Assembly (NCBI GenBank): GCA_934635225.1
Contig: CAKTYZ010000002.1
Coordinates: forward strand, 1 to 64,000
Direction of reading: 5' to 3'
Source of the DNA: an uncultured Kiritimatiellota bacterium
GTDB taxonomy: Bacteria > Verrucomicrobiota > Kiritimatiellia > RFP12 > UBA1067
Length of the DNA: 64,000 bases
The first letter of the stretch is position 1; the number at the start of each line of letters is the position of its first letter. A model generated the notes under the pieces. It searched no databases, had not been told where the DNA came from, and saw nothing but the letters and a program-made list of their open reading frames with translations. This document shows positions 34,475 to 42,949 of this stretch, piece by piece. Made by a program: the position numbers and the translations under genes.

Positions 34475-34547
34475 AGTCTTCAAGCCCGCCCGCCGCCCCG
34501 ACCGACCACTTGCGGTCGAAGTGCGGGCAGGCATCTCACAGAAGACT
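34475..34547 (-). repeat. large inverted-repeat element between tuf and rpmG
   Basis: Outer arms AGTCTTC and GAAGACT (7 bp, perfect) enclose GCCTGCCCGC/GCGGGCGGGC and an inner CACTT/AAGTG hairpin. The ~73-nt RNA would be a strong compound hairpin. It lacks a T-run, so it looks like a processing or attenuation element, or a MITE-like insertion, and not a simple terminator. Confidence 0.5.
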
Positions 34548-34556
34548 TACTTGTCT

Positions 34557-35768
34557 TTACTTGATGATCGACGAGACCGTGCCGGCGCCGACCGTGCGGC
34601 CACCTTCACGAATCGCGAAGCGCATCTTCTCCTCGAGCGCGACAGGCGCGATGAGCTTGACGGTAATCTCGACATTGTCGCCCGGCATGACCATCTCGAC
34701 GCCTTCGGGGAGCTGGATGTCGCCCGTCACGTCCGTCGTGCGGATGTAGAACTGCGGACGATAGCCCTTCATGAACGCCGTGTGACGACCGCCCTCTTCC
34801 TTCGTGAGGACATAGACCTGGCCCTTGAACTCGGTGTGCGGGGTGATGGAACCCGGCTTCGCGAGAACCTGACCACGGCAGACGTCTTCCTTCTTCGTGC
34901 CACGGAGAAGCGTGCCGATGTTATCGCCGGCCTGACCCTGGTCGAGCAGCTTGCGGAACATCTCAACGCCCGTGACGGCCGTCTTCGCCGTCGGCTTGAG
35001 ACCGACGATCTCGACATCTTCGCCAACCTTGATGACGCCGCGCTCGACACGACCCGTAACAACCGTGCCACGGCCTTCAATCGAGAAGATGTCCTCGATC
35101 GGCATGAGGAACGGCTTGTCGAGCTCACGCTGGGGCTCGGGGATGTAGGTGTCAAGAGCGTTCATGAGCTCGTCGATGCACTTGCACGCCGGATCGTCCT
35201 TCGACGTCGCCTGCGTGGCCGGATAGGCCGCACCGCGAATCACGGGGGCGTTGTCGCCATCGTAATCGTACTTGGAGAGAAGCTCACGGACTTCCATCTC
35301 GACGAGATCGAGCATCTCGGGATCGTCAACGAGGTCGCACTTGTTGAGGAAGACGACAATCTTCGGAACGCCGACCTGACGGGCGAGCAGAACATGCTCA
35401 CGGGTCTGCGGCATCGGGCCGTCAACGGCGGAGACGACGAGAATCGCGCCATCCATCTGCGCCGCGCCGGTAATCATGTTCTTGACGTAGTCGGCGTGGC
35501 CGGGGCAGTCAACGTGCGCGTAGTGACGGTTCTCCGTCGCGTATTCAACGTGCGAAGAGGCGATCGTCAGAATCTTCGTCGCGTCACGACGGCCTGCAGA
35601 CTCAGAAGCCTTCGCGACCTGATCGTACTTGATTTCCTCGCAGAGGCCCTTGAGAGCCTGAACATGGGTGATAGCGGCCGTCAGCGTGGTCTTGCCGTGG
35701 TCGACGTGGCCGATGGTGCCGACGTTCACGTGCGGCTTGCCGCCGCGATCGAATGTTTCCTTAGCCAT
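34557..35768 (-). CDS. tuf: elongation factor Tu
   Basis: EF-Tu (403 aa) delivers aminoacyl-tRNA to the ribosome. G motifs are GHVDHGKTTL, DCPGHADYVKNMITGAAQMD and NKCD, followed by beta-barrel domains II and III (GRGTVVTGRVERG, GDNVEITVKLIAPVALEE). The start MAKETFDRGGKPHVNVG at 35768 has ACAGGAG upstream; the longer frame would run through tRNA-Thr. It is the first protein gene after tRNA-Thr. Confidence 0.98.
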   Translation of the reverse strand: MAKETFDRGGKPHVNVGTIGHVDHGKTTLTAAITHVQALKGLCEEIKYDQVAKASESAGRRDATKILTIASSHVEYATENRHYAHVDCPGHADYVKNMITGAAQMDGAILVVSAVDGPMPQTREHVLLARQVGVPKIVVFLNKCDLVDDPEMLDLVEMEVRELLSKYDYDGDNAPVIRGAAYPATQATSKDDPACKCIDELMNALDTYIPEPQRELDKPFLMPIEDIFSIEGRGTVVTGRVERGVIKVGEDVEIVGLKPTAKTAVTGVEMFRKLLDQGQAGDNIGTLLRGTKKEDVCRGQVLAKPGSITPHTEFKGQVYVLTKEEGGRHTAFMKGYRPQFYIRTTDVTGDIQLPEGVEMVMPGDNVEITVKLIAPVALEEKMRFAIREGGRTVGAGTVSSIIK

Positions 35769-35818
35769 TGCTAATATACTCCTGTGAGTTGTTTGTGTTC
35801 TTTCGCAATCGCCCCGAA

Positions 35819-35894
<76 letters not shown>

Positions 35895-35918
35895 CTCTTT
35901 CGAGACGAAAACCTTTGT

Positions 35919-35927
35919 AGTATAGCA
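35919..35927 (-). promoter_or_regulatory. extended -10 promoter of the tRNA-Thr-tuf-...-rplL operon
   Basis: TGCTATACT on the minus strand lies 25 nt before the tRNA-Thr 5' end. No other promoter is evident until the terminator at 31053-31088, so it probably drives about 4.8 kb. Confidence 0.65.
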
Positions 35928-35992
35928 TAATTCGTCCTCTGAGCGCAAGAGGGGTGTCTCCACGCATTCACGCGCACGGCACGGACGCTCGG

Positions 35993-36619
35993 CTATTTGC
36001 CGTCAGCCGGGTAGCCGATGGGATGGTTGAGATGGATGACCGTCTTGTCGCCGAGCTTTAGGGATCTCTTGAGCGTTTCACGGTCCATCGAGGCGCGGCA
36101 GACCGTGGCGAGTCCGTTGGCCGCGCAGTAGAGGTAGATGTTGCCCGAGACAATCCCCGCATCATAATTGGAAAGAGAGCTTCGCGCACCCGTGTATATC
36201 GGGTCTCTCAAATCCGCCGTGACGAGAAGCGAGACGGGGGCGGTCGCCGCGAAAGGCTGCTGTGCGGCAATCGCGGGGCGCAGGTCCCCGTCGCACACCT
36301 TGACGAGAGCATTCGCCTTGGCGTCGTAGCGATACGCGCCGGACTTCATGATGGCGTAGACAATTATGGTCTGCTTGTTCAAGCCCGTCGCGTTGGTGCG
36401 CTTGTCGGGGCGGTTGAATCCGTTAGCCGCCCAGAGAACGCCCGACAGCGTCTCCAAGGGGATGTCCCGCGCCAAGAAGGCCCGCTCGGAACGTCGCGCC
36501 TTGAGCGCCTGCATGACCGTTACACCCGAATCGTAGTTGGGCGCGGGGAGCTTGATCGTCTCCGCGCCAAGAACGCCTGTTGCGGCGAGTCCAAGGACAA
36601 TTGTCATCATCGACTTCAT
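35993..36619 (-). CDS. exported nitroreductase-like (SagB/ThcOx-type) protein
   Basis: The protein (208 aa) has the signal peptide MKSMMTIVLGLAATGVLGAE. The nitroreductase-fold motifs are QALKARRSERAF (FMN-phosphate contact), LSGVLWAANGFNR and the C-terminal LNHPIGYPADGK. This family uses FMN for NAD(P)H-dependent reductions or, in SagB-like members, azoline oxidation. An exported copy is unusual but recurrent in anaerobes. AAAGGAG precedes the ATG. It lies 50 nt after the split restriction enzyme gene. No substrate can be assigned. Confidence 0.75.
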   Translation of the reverse strand: MKSMMTIVLGLAATGVLGAETIKLPAPNYDSGVTVMQALKARRSERAFLARDIPLETLSGVLWAANGFNRPDKRTNATGLNKQTIIVYAIMKSGAYRYDAKANALVKVCDGDLRPAIAAQQPFAATAPVSLLVTADLRDPIYTGARSSLSNYDAGIVSGNIYLYCAANGLATVCRASMDRETLKRSLKLGDKTVIHLNHPIGYPADGK

Positions 36620-36669
36620 TTCGGTTCTCCTTTCAGCAGTTCAAATCGCCTCATCGTCTTCCTCGGCTC

Positions 36670-38367
36670 TCACCTGATTCTCTTTCCGAGATGGAGGATG
36701 TAGTAGCCCGTGCGTCCGGGGTCTTTGGCCGTCTCGACGTCGAGGACTTCCCATGTCATCTGGACGGGCGAGGCCTGGCCGCGCATGAACGTCACGCTGC
36801 GGAGTTCCCTGCCCTTGCGACCGCCCAGCCGCTCGTCCCAATACGGCTTCATCTGGCGGAGTTCATCGCGCTTCAGCCCCGCCTCGATCTTGTCGTACCA
36901 CTTCTGCTTGAGGCCGATTACGACGTTGCCGCCTTCGGGCATGGGGGATTCTACGCCCCACACACCCGATTTCCACCAGTAGGGCGGCGTCGCGGAAGGA
37001 TGGGCGGCAACGGCGTCGGCGGTTGCCTTTGCCTTGGACTTGTCGCCGAGTTCCCCGACAAGTTCCACGGTCTCGACCGAAAGCCTGACAAGCCTCTTCG
37101 CCAGTTCGACGATGTACTGCGGGAAGCCGCGCTCTTCGCCCCACTTGTTCGGGTCGTTCACAATCCCGGAATCGGCATCGGTGCGAATCTGGTAGCGGTC
37201 GATGAGCCATTCAAGCGGCGTGCGTCCGTTGACGACATACTGGTGCGCCTCGGCGGGGATTCCCGCGAACGTCAGATGCTCGTTCACGACGAGCATGTCC
37301 TTGCGCACGTCTTTCCCGTCCTTCGCCCACGCCATCTTCGTGACGTGGCAATCAAGAGAGCCAACTTCATCGAGCGGCCACGGGTCGATCTCCTCGTAGT
37401 GCAGATGGAGGTTTGCGAGCTTGCGTCCAATGCCCTCGACCTTCTCGAACGCCTTTCTGTCTTTCGGCAGAGGCAGACGCGGCAGCTGCTTCTTCAGGTC
37501 GACGGCGAACTTGGCGCGATAGTCGGGATTGTGCAACGCGCCATAGACGTAGTTGAAGATGTCCTCCTTCTGAACGCGAGGCCCGGCAATCTTGCGAAAC
37601 TCCATCAGGATGAAGTCGCTGATGGCGTCATGACGGATGAAATCTGACTGTCTCTCCAGCCCTGGCAGTTCCATCACGCTGTCATTGCGCTCAATCTTCT
37701 CGTACCAGTAGAGGGGGAAACATTGGCTTTTGCCGATAAGTTCATAGTCAGGAATAGTGTCAACCATTATGCACGAGAAGTCTTTTGTGCCACCAGTCCC
37801 GCTCACGCAGAGAACTCTGTTCTTGCTGTCAGGAGAAGGAAACACATAAGGTGCGATTCCAATGACCTCGTTCCATTCTCTGTCGCAATAGAGCGACTGT
37901 TTAGTAAACGGGCGATAAGCTACGCTATGAATGCGATCACGCCGAAACATCGACTGCAAGCCTTTCTCGCAGCGATTGCGGTTTGCCCTCGTCCAAGAGA
38001 TTTGTCTAGAGTCCTCTTTGGCAACCTTCGCCTCGGCACATCGATTGTAAAATGATATGCATTTCGCCATGTTCGTCAGCACAGACTTCTGCGAGAAGTT
38101 GATCGCCCATGTGTCACGGTTCGTCTTGGTTCCAACCGTTCCAAATGTAAACCAGCTCTTCGTGAGGTAGTCGAATTTCTCCTCCGGGGCGAGTGGGATG
38201 TAGTTGTCGAACTCGCTGTCGCGCTTGTTGAGCCAATCGCCGTGCTGGTCGGGCGTGATGATCTGCCAGTCAATAGCGGCGATGTCGCCGAAGTCGTCAA
38301 TGATGCGCAGCTTCTCCTCCCGCGAGAGGTAGTCGCCGATGTCGTGGTAGTGGATGATTGCGCTCAT
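36670..38367 (-). CDS. type ISP-like restriction-modification enzyme, C-terminal half (methyltransferase end + target recognition)
   Basis: The protein (565 aa) begins MSAIIHYHDIGDYLSREEKL, which in intact type ISP enzymes (LlaGI/LlaBIII-like single-chain proteins) directly continues the methyltransferase domain. Further family features are ITPDQHGDWLNKRDSEFDNYIPL and SVAYRPFTKQSLYCDREW, and the C-terminal half (DIFNYVYGALHNPDYRAKF onward, ~290-470) is the specificity-like region. It has no helicase or SAM motif of its own. It starts by a 4-bp ATGA overlap with the intervening four-helix-bundle gene. I infer it assembles with the product of 39206-42685 to restore a full enzyme; loss of function is the alternative. 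Confidence 0.8.
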   Translation of the reverse strand: MSAIIHYHDIGDYLSREEKLRIIDDFGDIAAIDWQIITPDQHGDWLNKRDSEFDNYIPLAPEEKFDYLTKSWFTFGTVGTKTNRDTWAINFSQKSVLTNMAKCISFYNRCAEAKVAKEDSRQISWTRANRNRCEKGLQSMFRRDRIHSVAYRPFTKQSLYCDREWNEVIGIAPYVFPSPDSKNRVLCVSGTGGTKDFSCIMVDTIPDYELIGKSQCFPLYWYEKIERNDSVMELPGLERQSDFIRHDAISDFILMEFRKIAGPRVQKEDIFNYVYGALHNPDYRAKFAVDLKKQLPRLPLPKDRKAFEKVEGIGRKLANLHLHYEEIDPWPLDEVGSLDCHVTKMAWAKDGKDVRKDMLVVNEHLTFAGIPAEAHQYVVNGRTPLEWLIDRYQIRTDADSGIVNDPNKWGEERGFPQYIVELAKRLVRLSVETVELVGELGDKSKAKATADAVAAHPSATPPYWWKSGVWGVESPMPEGGNVVIGLKQKWYDKIEAGLKRDELRQMKPYWDERLGGRKGRELRSVTFMRGQASPVQMTWEVLDVETAKDPGRTGYYILHLGKRIR

Positions 38368-38453
38368 TGGACATTGCCTTTCTGGGGACGGGAGGTGGGA
38401 TGACTGAAGGGACTGGCGGGACTGGTGCCTGTCCCACCCATCTCACCCGTCCC
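38364..38453 (-). repeat. 90-bp flanking repeat R2 (SD + ATGA stop/start module)
   Basis: R2 shares four words with R1 in the same order: plus-strand TCATTGG, GGGGACGGGAG, GACTGGCGGG and ATCTC(A/T)CCCGTCCC. The first and last are exactly 76 bp apart in both. On the minus strand it ends AAAGG...CCAATGA, so it stops the upstream ORF and starts the next. It also contains GGGACTGGTGCCTGTCCC (38418-38435), a REP-like imperfect palindrome. Confidence 0.6.
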
Positions 38454-39209
38454 GCCCGTCCAGTTCCTTGTCCCGTTGCAGTCCGGATAACCCGTGCAGC
38501 TCCAGAACGGATTTCCGGCGTTGCGACCCTTGCGCGCGACCATCTTGCGCATCGGCTTGCCGCACTTCGGGCATTGTGGCGCACCCTCCGCCGCGATTCT
38601 CGCGTCGCGATGTTCGAGCCTCGCCGCCGACAGCCGCTCGGTGAACCCGCCCCCCTCGCGGAACTCCTCGCCGGTGGCGGCGATCTGCCGCGCAAGGAGT
38701 CCACAGGCGCGGTCAATCACGACAAGCACGGAGTTCGCCGCGACGAGCGGATCCTCCGATTCGAGAAACTCCGCGAACCGGCTGCGCATCGCCAGCACGT
38801 ATTCGCCGTAGTCATGCCGCGCGTTCTCGCCCATGTCACCGCAGTAGGGGTCTATCTTCATCGCCTTCAGGCGACCGGCGCGTTCGTCGTCCGCCGGCCA
38901 CGGCGCGACGCCGCGCCCGACGAGAAACGCCTCGAAATCGCCGGCGAGTTCCTCAAGCGAGCCTTTCGCCACGTCGTAAAGCCGCAGTTCCGTCTCTTTC
39001 GATGTGCCGGCCCTGGACGAGCCCTCGACGATGTTCTGACGCGCCGAACGCGCCGCGCCCACCATCTGCCCGGAAGTCTTGCCGAGCGGATCGTTCCTGT
39101 AAGAGTAGTTGCGCGCACAGAACACCTCGGTCGCGTGATAGACGAGACACACGTAGCCGAACGTCAATGTGTGGCGATAGCCGCCGTGCTTCGCGACAAT
39201 GGGGATCAT
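38364..39209 (-). CDS. four-helix-bundle (23S IVS-protein/Avd-like) and C4 zinc-ribbon protein inserted in the R-M gene
   Basis: The protein (281 aa) has a helical N-terminal part with SARQNIVEGSSR and LYDVAKGSLEELAGDF, the signature of the four-helix-bundle family encoded by 23S rRNA intervening sequences and related to Avd of diversity-generating retroelements. A middle helical region (~100-190) follows, then a topoisomerase-type C4 zinc ribbon (CPKCGKPM...FWSCTGYPDC). The low-complexity tail (GGTGEMGGTGTSPASPF) is encoded by the flanking repeat R2. The gene overlaps both neighbours by ATGA and interrupts what should be one type ISP gene. Nucleic-acid binding is likely; its role is unknown. 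Confidence 0.75.
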   Translation of the reverse strand: MIPIVAKHGGYRHTLTFGYVCLVYHATEVFCARNYSYRNDPLGKTSGQMVGAARSARQNIVEGSSRAGTSKETELRLYDVAKGSLEELAGDFEAFLVGRGVAPWPADDERAGRLKAMKIDPYCGDMGENARHDYGEYVLAMRSRFAEFLESEDPLVAANSVLVVIDRACGLLARQIAATGEEFREGGGFTERLSAARLEHRDARIAAEGAPQCPKCGKPMRKMVARKGRNAGNPFWSCTGYPDCNGTRNWTGGTGEMGGTGTSPASPFSHPTSRPQKGNVQ

Positions 39210-39295
39210 TGGCGGGACTCCTTGCGGGTGGGGGACGGGAGGGGCTGGAGCGGACGGGAGCGACTGGCGGGTCTATCGCCGATCTCTCCCGTCCC
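39206..39295 (-). repeat. 90-bp flanking repeat R1 (SD + ATGA stop/start module)
   Basis: R1 is the partner of R2, 842 bp away. Within it GGGACGGGAG and CTCCCGTCCC form a perfect 10-bp inverted repeat spanning ~60 nt. On the minus strand it ends AAGGAG-8 nt-ATGA, giving the next ORF its own ribosome binding site. Confidence 0.6.
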
Positions 39296-42200
39296 CTTTC
39301 CCCCCTTCACCAGAATCGTGATGGCGACGGGCGTGCGCGAACCCTGTCCGAAAATCTTGCCGCCCTCGCGACGAGATGTTTCACCCTGCGTGCGCTGGTT
39401 GCCGCGGAGATTGAACACGTAGATGTGGTCGAACTCATTGACAAGAGCACTGCGGAAGCCGTTCATCGCCTGCGCGTCGAGCCAGCCACCGTTGGTGACG
39501 AACGCGACAACGCCCTCGTCTTTGATGCGGTCGGACGCCCAGCGAAACGCCTTGATGTAACTGTCGTAGAGCGAGCTTTTCAGAACGGCAGATGTTCCCT
39601 TTGCGTACGTTTCGGCAATGCGCTGTTCGAGGTGCGAGTAGGTCGTGCCTTTCGAGACATTGTACGGCGGATTGCCGATGATGACGCGGATGTCGAGCTT
39701 CTTCTGGCGGCGGGCGCGTTCGGAGTTTTCGGGGAAGATGCCGGGAAGCGCCGCGCCCTCCTCGCCCAATTGGAACGTGTCCGTGAGGACGATCCCGTCA
39801 AAGGGGTGGTATTGACTGGCGCCAGTCCCGCCCGCCATCGTCTCCGCATACACGTCGTGGAACACGCTCTCGATGTTGATGGCGGCGATGTAGTAGGCGA
39901 GAAGCACGATCTCGTTTGCGTGTATCTCGTTCTCGTACTTGTAGAGAAGGTCTTTCGGCTTGATGAAGCCGCTCTGCAGCAACCGCGTGATGAACGTGCC
40001 GGTTCCCGTGAACGGATCGAGGACGTGTACGCCCCGGTCGCTGATGGAGCAGTTAAAGTGCCTTTTGAGGACGCGCTCCACGGACTTCACGATGAAGTCC
40101 ACCACAGGCACGGGCGTATAGACGATGCCGAGCTTTTCCACCGTGTCCTTGAACGCGATGTTGAAGAAGTTGTTGTAGAGCTGGACAACGATGGCCTGCT
40201 TCTGCGCGGCAGTCGTCTTGTCGCTCGCCTTGTGGCGAACGGACGCGTAGAACTTCTCCAGCGTCTCTCTATCCTTGCCGTCGATATTCTCGTTGAGGCG
40301 GGCGAGAAGCGCTTCAAGCGATTTCGAGATCGGGTTGTGGCGGATAAACTGGTAGTCGGCAAAGAGCGCGTCGAACACAGGCGCGGAGACGAGCTGCTGC
40401 GCGAGCATCGCAATCGCCTCGTCGCGGGTGACGGTCTTGTTGAGGTTCGCTTTCAGCGTCTCGTGGAAGCGGGCGAAGTCCTCTTCGTAGGGTGAGTCCT
40501 TCGCGTTCAGGAGCGCGGTGATGCGCTTGATCTGCGTCTGCACGACCTCGGCGATCTCCGCCGCCCACACGCTCCAGTACTTGTGTTCGCCGCAAGCCTT
40601 GACGAGTTTCGCCTGAATCGCCTTCTTGTAGTCGTTGAACCGCTCGGTGTCGATGGTAAGCGGCGGCTCTTCTTCGTCTAAGCCGGCATCTTCGCCTTCT
40701 CCCGCGCCGATGCCATCATCTGTCGGCTTCGTGCGCTTCTTCGGCGGCTCGACGCGGATGATGTCAACCTTGTTGTCGAGTGCGTTGAATGCGTCATCGT
40801 GAGAGCGGATGGCCGAAAGAACGTCCCAGATGACCTTGAAGCGCCTGTTCGTGGACAGCGCCTCGGAAGCGTCCATGCCCATCGGAATGAGGACGGGGAT
40901 GATGACATAGCCGAGTTGCTTGCCGGGCGCTTTGCGCATGACGCGCCCGATGGCCTGCACGACCTCGACAAAACTGTTCTTCGGCGAGAGGAAGATGACG
41001 GCATCAAGACCGGGAACGTCCACGCCCTCGGAGAGGCATTTGGCGTTCGAGAGGATGCGGCAGCCTGTCGTCTCGTCGGCTTCACGCAGCCATTGGAGCC
41101 GACGGGAGCGGTACAGCGCATTCATGCCACCGTCAACATGGTGAATCTCGACAGACTGAAGGTTCTCGTCCTCGCCGAAATGTTCTTCGATGACGGCGTT
41201 GAACTGATCCGTGTAGGCTTTCGACTCCGCGATGGTGGAAGTGAACGCGACGGCAGAGCGCATGGGACGGACGTCGCCTCCGAGGAACTGCGCATCGTCC
41301 TTGTAAATGCGCTTGTTGAGCCCTTTCCACGTGCCGACGATCTTGGCGAGCTGGTCAACGGAGTCGATCTCGCCGTCGCCGTCTCGGTCGGCGAGGGAGA
41401 GGTCGTGCATGTCCTTCTCGTCCACTGCGAGGATGAGAATCTTGTAGTCGGTGAGGAGGTCCTCCTTGACGGCGGCAGAGAACGTGAGGTGATGGAATTC
41501 CGGGCCATACTTCGATTCGTCGTCCATCGAGCAGAGTTCGATGAACTCGTCGTCCGCCCGCTTCTTGGCGTTCTCGCCATAGATGCGCGGCGTCGCCGTC
41601 ATGTAGAGGCGCTTCTCGCCCTTGATGAAGCTCTTGTCGTGGATGCGCACGAACTCGGACTCGTCTCGGTTCTTGAAGATTGCGCCCGTCGTGCGGTGCG
41701 CCTCATCGCAGATGATGAGATCGAACGGTCCAAAGGCTCCGGCGGACTGTGCCTCCTGCACGGCAGAAATGGACTGGTAGGTCGAGAAAACGACCGTCAA
41801 GCCGACGGGAGGGTTCTTCTTCAGCTTGCGCCCGTATGCGACAAGCTGCGCGGCAGATGTCGTTGCAGGGAAGCCGAGGTCTGCGAGAGACGTATCGTCT
41901 GGGTCTTTCGTCACCTTGGCGTCAGAGCAGACGGCGAACGCGGTGAGCGGCTTGTCGGACTGTTCACACCATTCGCGGAGCGACTGGCCGAGAAGCGAGA
42001 TCGAAGGGACAAGGAACAGGACGCGTCCGTTTTCAGGGCAGATGGTCTCGGCAATCTTCAGCGAGGTGAATGTCTTTCCCGTGCCGCAGGCCATGATAAG
42101 CTGCCCGCGCTCGTGCCTCTCAAAGCCCTTGACCACGTCCTTGATGGCGGCGTCCTGATGGCGGCGGACGGACTTCTTGACGATTGCCTTCTTCACTCCA

Positions 42201-42685
42201 GCAAAGAACCTCTCCCAGTCGATGGCGGAGTCCTGAATCTGGGCGAGGCCGATGCGGGTGACGGGAATCTGCTGGCCGACAATCGCCTCGGAAGCGTGGG
42301 AAGTCCAGTTGTCGTTCGTGGCGATGATGATGCGGGCGGAATAGTATGTCGCTTTCCCGTCAGGGACGATCTGCTTACCGGACGCGGAAAGGAACGTATC
42401 GACGTCCGCCTTGTCAACCTGCGTCCCCGGCTGGTAGCACTTTGCCTGAATCGCGACATATTCGCCGAAGTTGGTTCTCGCCACAAGGTCGATGCCGACG
42501 TCGTTTCCCCTGGCGAATGGACACTCGCCCCAAAGCCACACGTCGGAAAACTGGGAAGCGTAGTAAGGCTCGGTCTTGAAGTAACGTTTCACAAACCGCT
42601 CGAACTCAGCACCAAGCTGGCGCGAACTCCATGCGTTCTCGCGGATCTTCCGAAGGTAGTCGGCGATGCTGCTTGGCTTGTCCAT
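39206..42685 (-). CDS. type ISP-like restriction-modification enzyme, N-terminal part (nuclease-helicase-methyltransferase)
   Basis: The protein (1159 aa) carries in order an Mrr-like PD-(D/E)XK nuclease (GNDVGIDLVA, AIQAKCYQPG; ~60-110), SF2 helicase Walker A ACGTGKTFTSLKIAE (~200), DEAH box ICDEAHRTTGA (~327), motif VI QAIGRVMRKAPGK, a helical coupler, and a gamma-type adenine-N6 methyltransferase with DPFTGTGTF (~888) and NPPY (~1004). It ends soon after TPVAITILVKG with a tail encoded by repeat R1. A complete enzyme would continue with the segment starting at 38367. One polypeptide normally restricts, translocates and methylates phage DNA. GGATG precedes ATG 42685; the HTH gene ends 3 nt upstream. 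Confidence 0.85.
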   Translation of the reverse strand: MDKPSSIADYLRKIRENAWSSRQLGAEFERFVKRYFKTEPYYASQFSDVWLWGECPFARGNDVGIDLVARTNFGEYVAIQAKCYQPGTQVDKADVDTFLSASGKQIVPDGKATYYSARIIIATNDNWTSHASEAIVGQQIPVTRIGLAQIQDSAIDWERFFAGVKKAIVKKSVRRHQDAAIKDVVKGFERHERGQLIMACGTGKTFTSLKIAETICPENGRVLFLVPSISLLGQSLREWCEQSDKPLTAFAVCSDAKVTKDPDDTSLADLGFPATTSAAQLVAYGRKLKKNPPVGLTVVFSTYQSISAVQEAQSAGAFGPFDLIICDEAHRTTGAIFKNRDESEFVRIHDKSFIKGEKRLYMTATPRIYGENAKKRADDEFIELCSMDDESKYGPEFHHLTFSAAVKEDLLTDYKILILAVDEKDMHDLSLADRDGDGEIDSVDQLAKIVGTWKGLNKRIYKDDAQFLGGDVRPMRSAVAFTSTIAESKAYTDQFNAVIEEHFGEDENLQSVEIHHVDGGMNALYRSRRLQWLREADETTGCRILSNAKCLSEGVDVPGLDAVIFLSPKNSFVEVVQAIGRVMRKAPGKQLGYVIIPVLIPMGMDASEALSTNRRFKVIWDVLSAIRSHDDAFNALDNKVDIIRVEPPKKRTKPTDDGIGAGEGEDAGLDEEEPPLTIDTERFNDYKKAIQAKLVKACGEHKYWSVWAAEIAEVVQTQIKRITALLNAKDSPYEEDFARFHETLKANLNKTVTRDEAIAMLAQQLVSAPVFDALFADYQFIRHNPISKSLEALLARLNENIDGKDRETLEKFYASVRHKASDKTTAAQKQAIVVQLYNNFFNIAFKDTVEKLGIVYTPVPVVDFIVKSVERVLKRHFNCSISDRGVHVLDPFTGTGTFITRLLQSGFIKPKDLLYKYENEIHANEIVLLAYYIAAINIESVFHDVYAETMAGGTGASQYHPFDGIVLTDTFQLGEEGAALPGIFPENSERARRQKKLDIRVIIGNPPYNVSKGTTYSHLEQRIAETYAKGTSAVLKSSLYDSYIKAFRWASDRIKDEGVVAFVTNGGWLDAQAMNGFRSALVNEFDHIYVFNLRGNQRTQGETSRREGGKIFGQGSRTPVAITILVKGGKGTGEIGDRPASRSRPLQPLPSPTRKESRQ

Positions 42686-42688
42686 AAA

Positions 42689-42919
42689 TCATCCTTTCTG
42701 ATTGCGGGATGTCGGGCGGTCTTCGGTCCCTTCCATGATGTCCGTCCGAGAGCACTTCAAGACTTCACATATTCTGTCAAGCGTACTGTCCCAAACTCTG
42801 CCTCCCTTGTTCATTCTCGCAAGCGTGACTGTAGACAGCCCCACGGCGAGACGCATCTGCGTCTTCGTCATTTGGCGATCTATGAGCAGTTTCCAAAGCT
42901 TGTTGTAGTTCACCGACAT
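42689..42919 (-). CDS. Xre/Cro-type HTH regulator of the restriction-modification locus
   Basis: The small DNA-binding protein (76 aa) starts MSVNYNKLWKLLIDRQMTKT. Its HTH is KTQMRLAVGLSTVTLARMNKG, a Cro/C1-type helix-turn-helix, followed by a dimerisation-like DRICEVLKCSRTDIME. It resembles the short regulators found just upstream of restriction genes. ATG 42919 has AAAGG upstream and an extended -10 (TGCTATAAT) at 42950-42958. A palindrome overlaps the -35 position, so it probably represses its own operon. Confidence 0.8.
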   Translation of the reverse strand: MSVNYNKLWKLLIDRQMTKTQMRLAVGLSTVTLARMNKGGRVWDSTLDRICEVLKCSRTDIMEGTEDRPTSRNQKG

Positions 42920-42949
42920 AAAAACCTTTTGCCATTGTATTGAGCGCAA

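Noticed and set aside
38364..39209. IS element or transposase in the split R-M gene
   Set aside because: The inserted gene has no DDE, Y1 or serine recombinase motif; it encodes a four-helix bundle and a zinc ribbon.
36670..42685. Diversity-generating retroelement, because the inserted protein is Avd-like
   Set aside because: No reverse transcriptase and no template/variable repeat pair are visible; the 90-bp repeats are not adenine-biased variants of each other.
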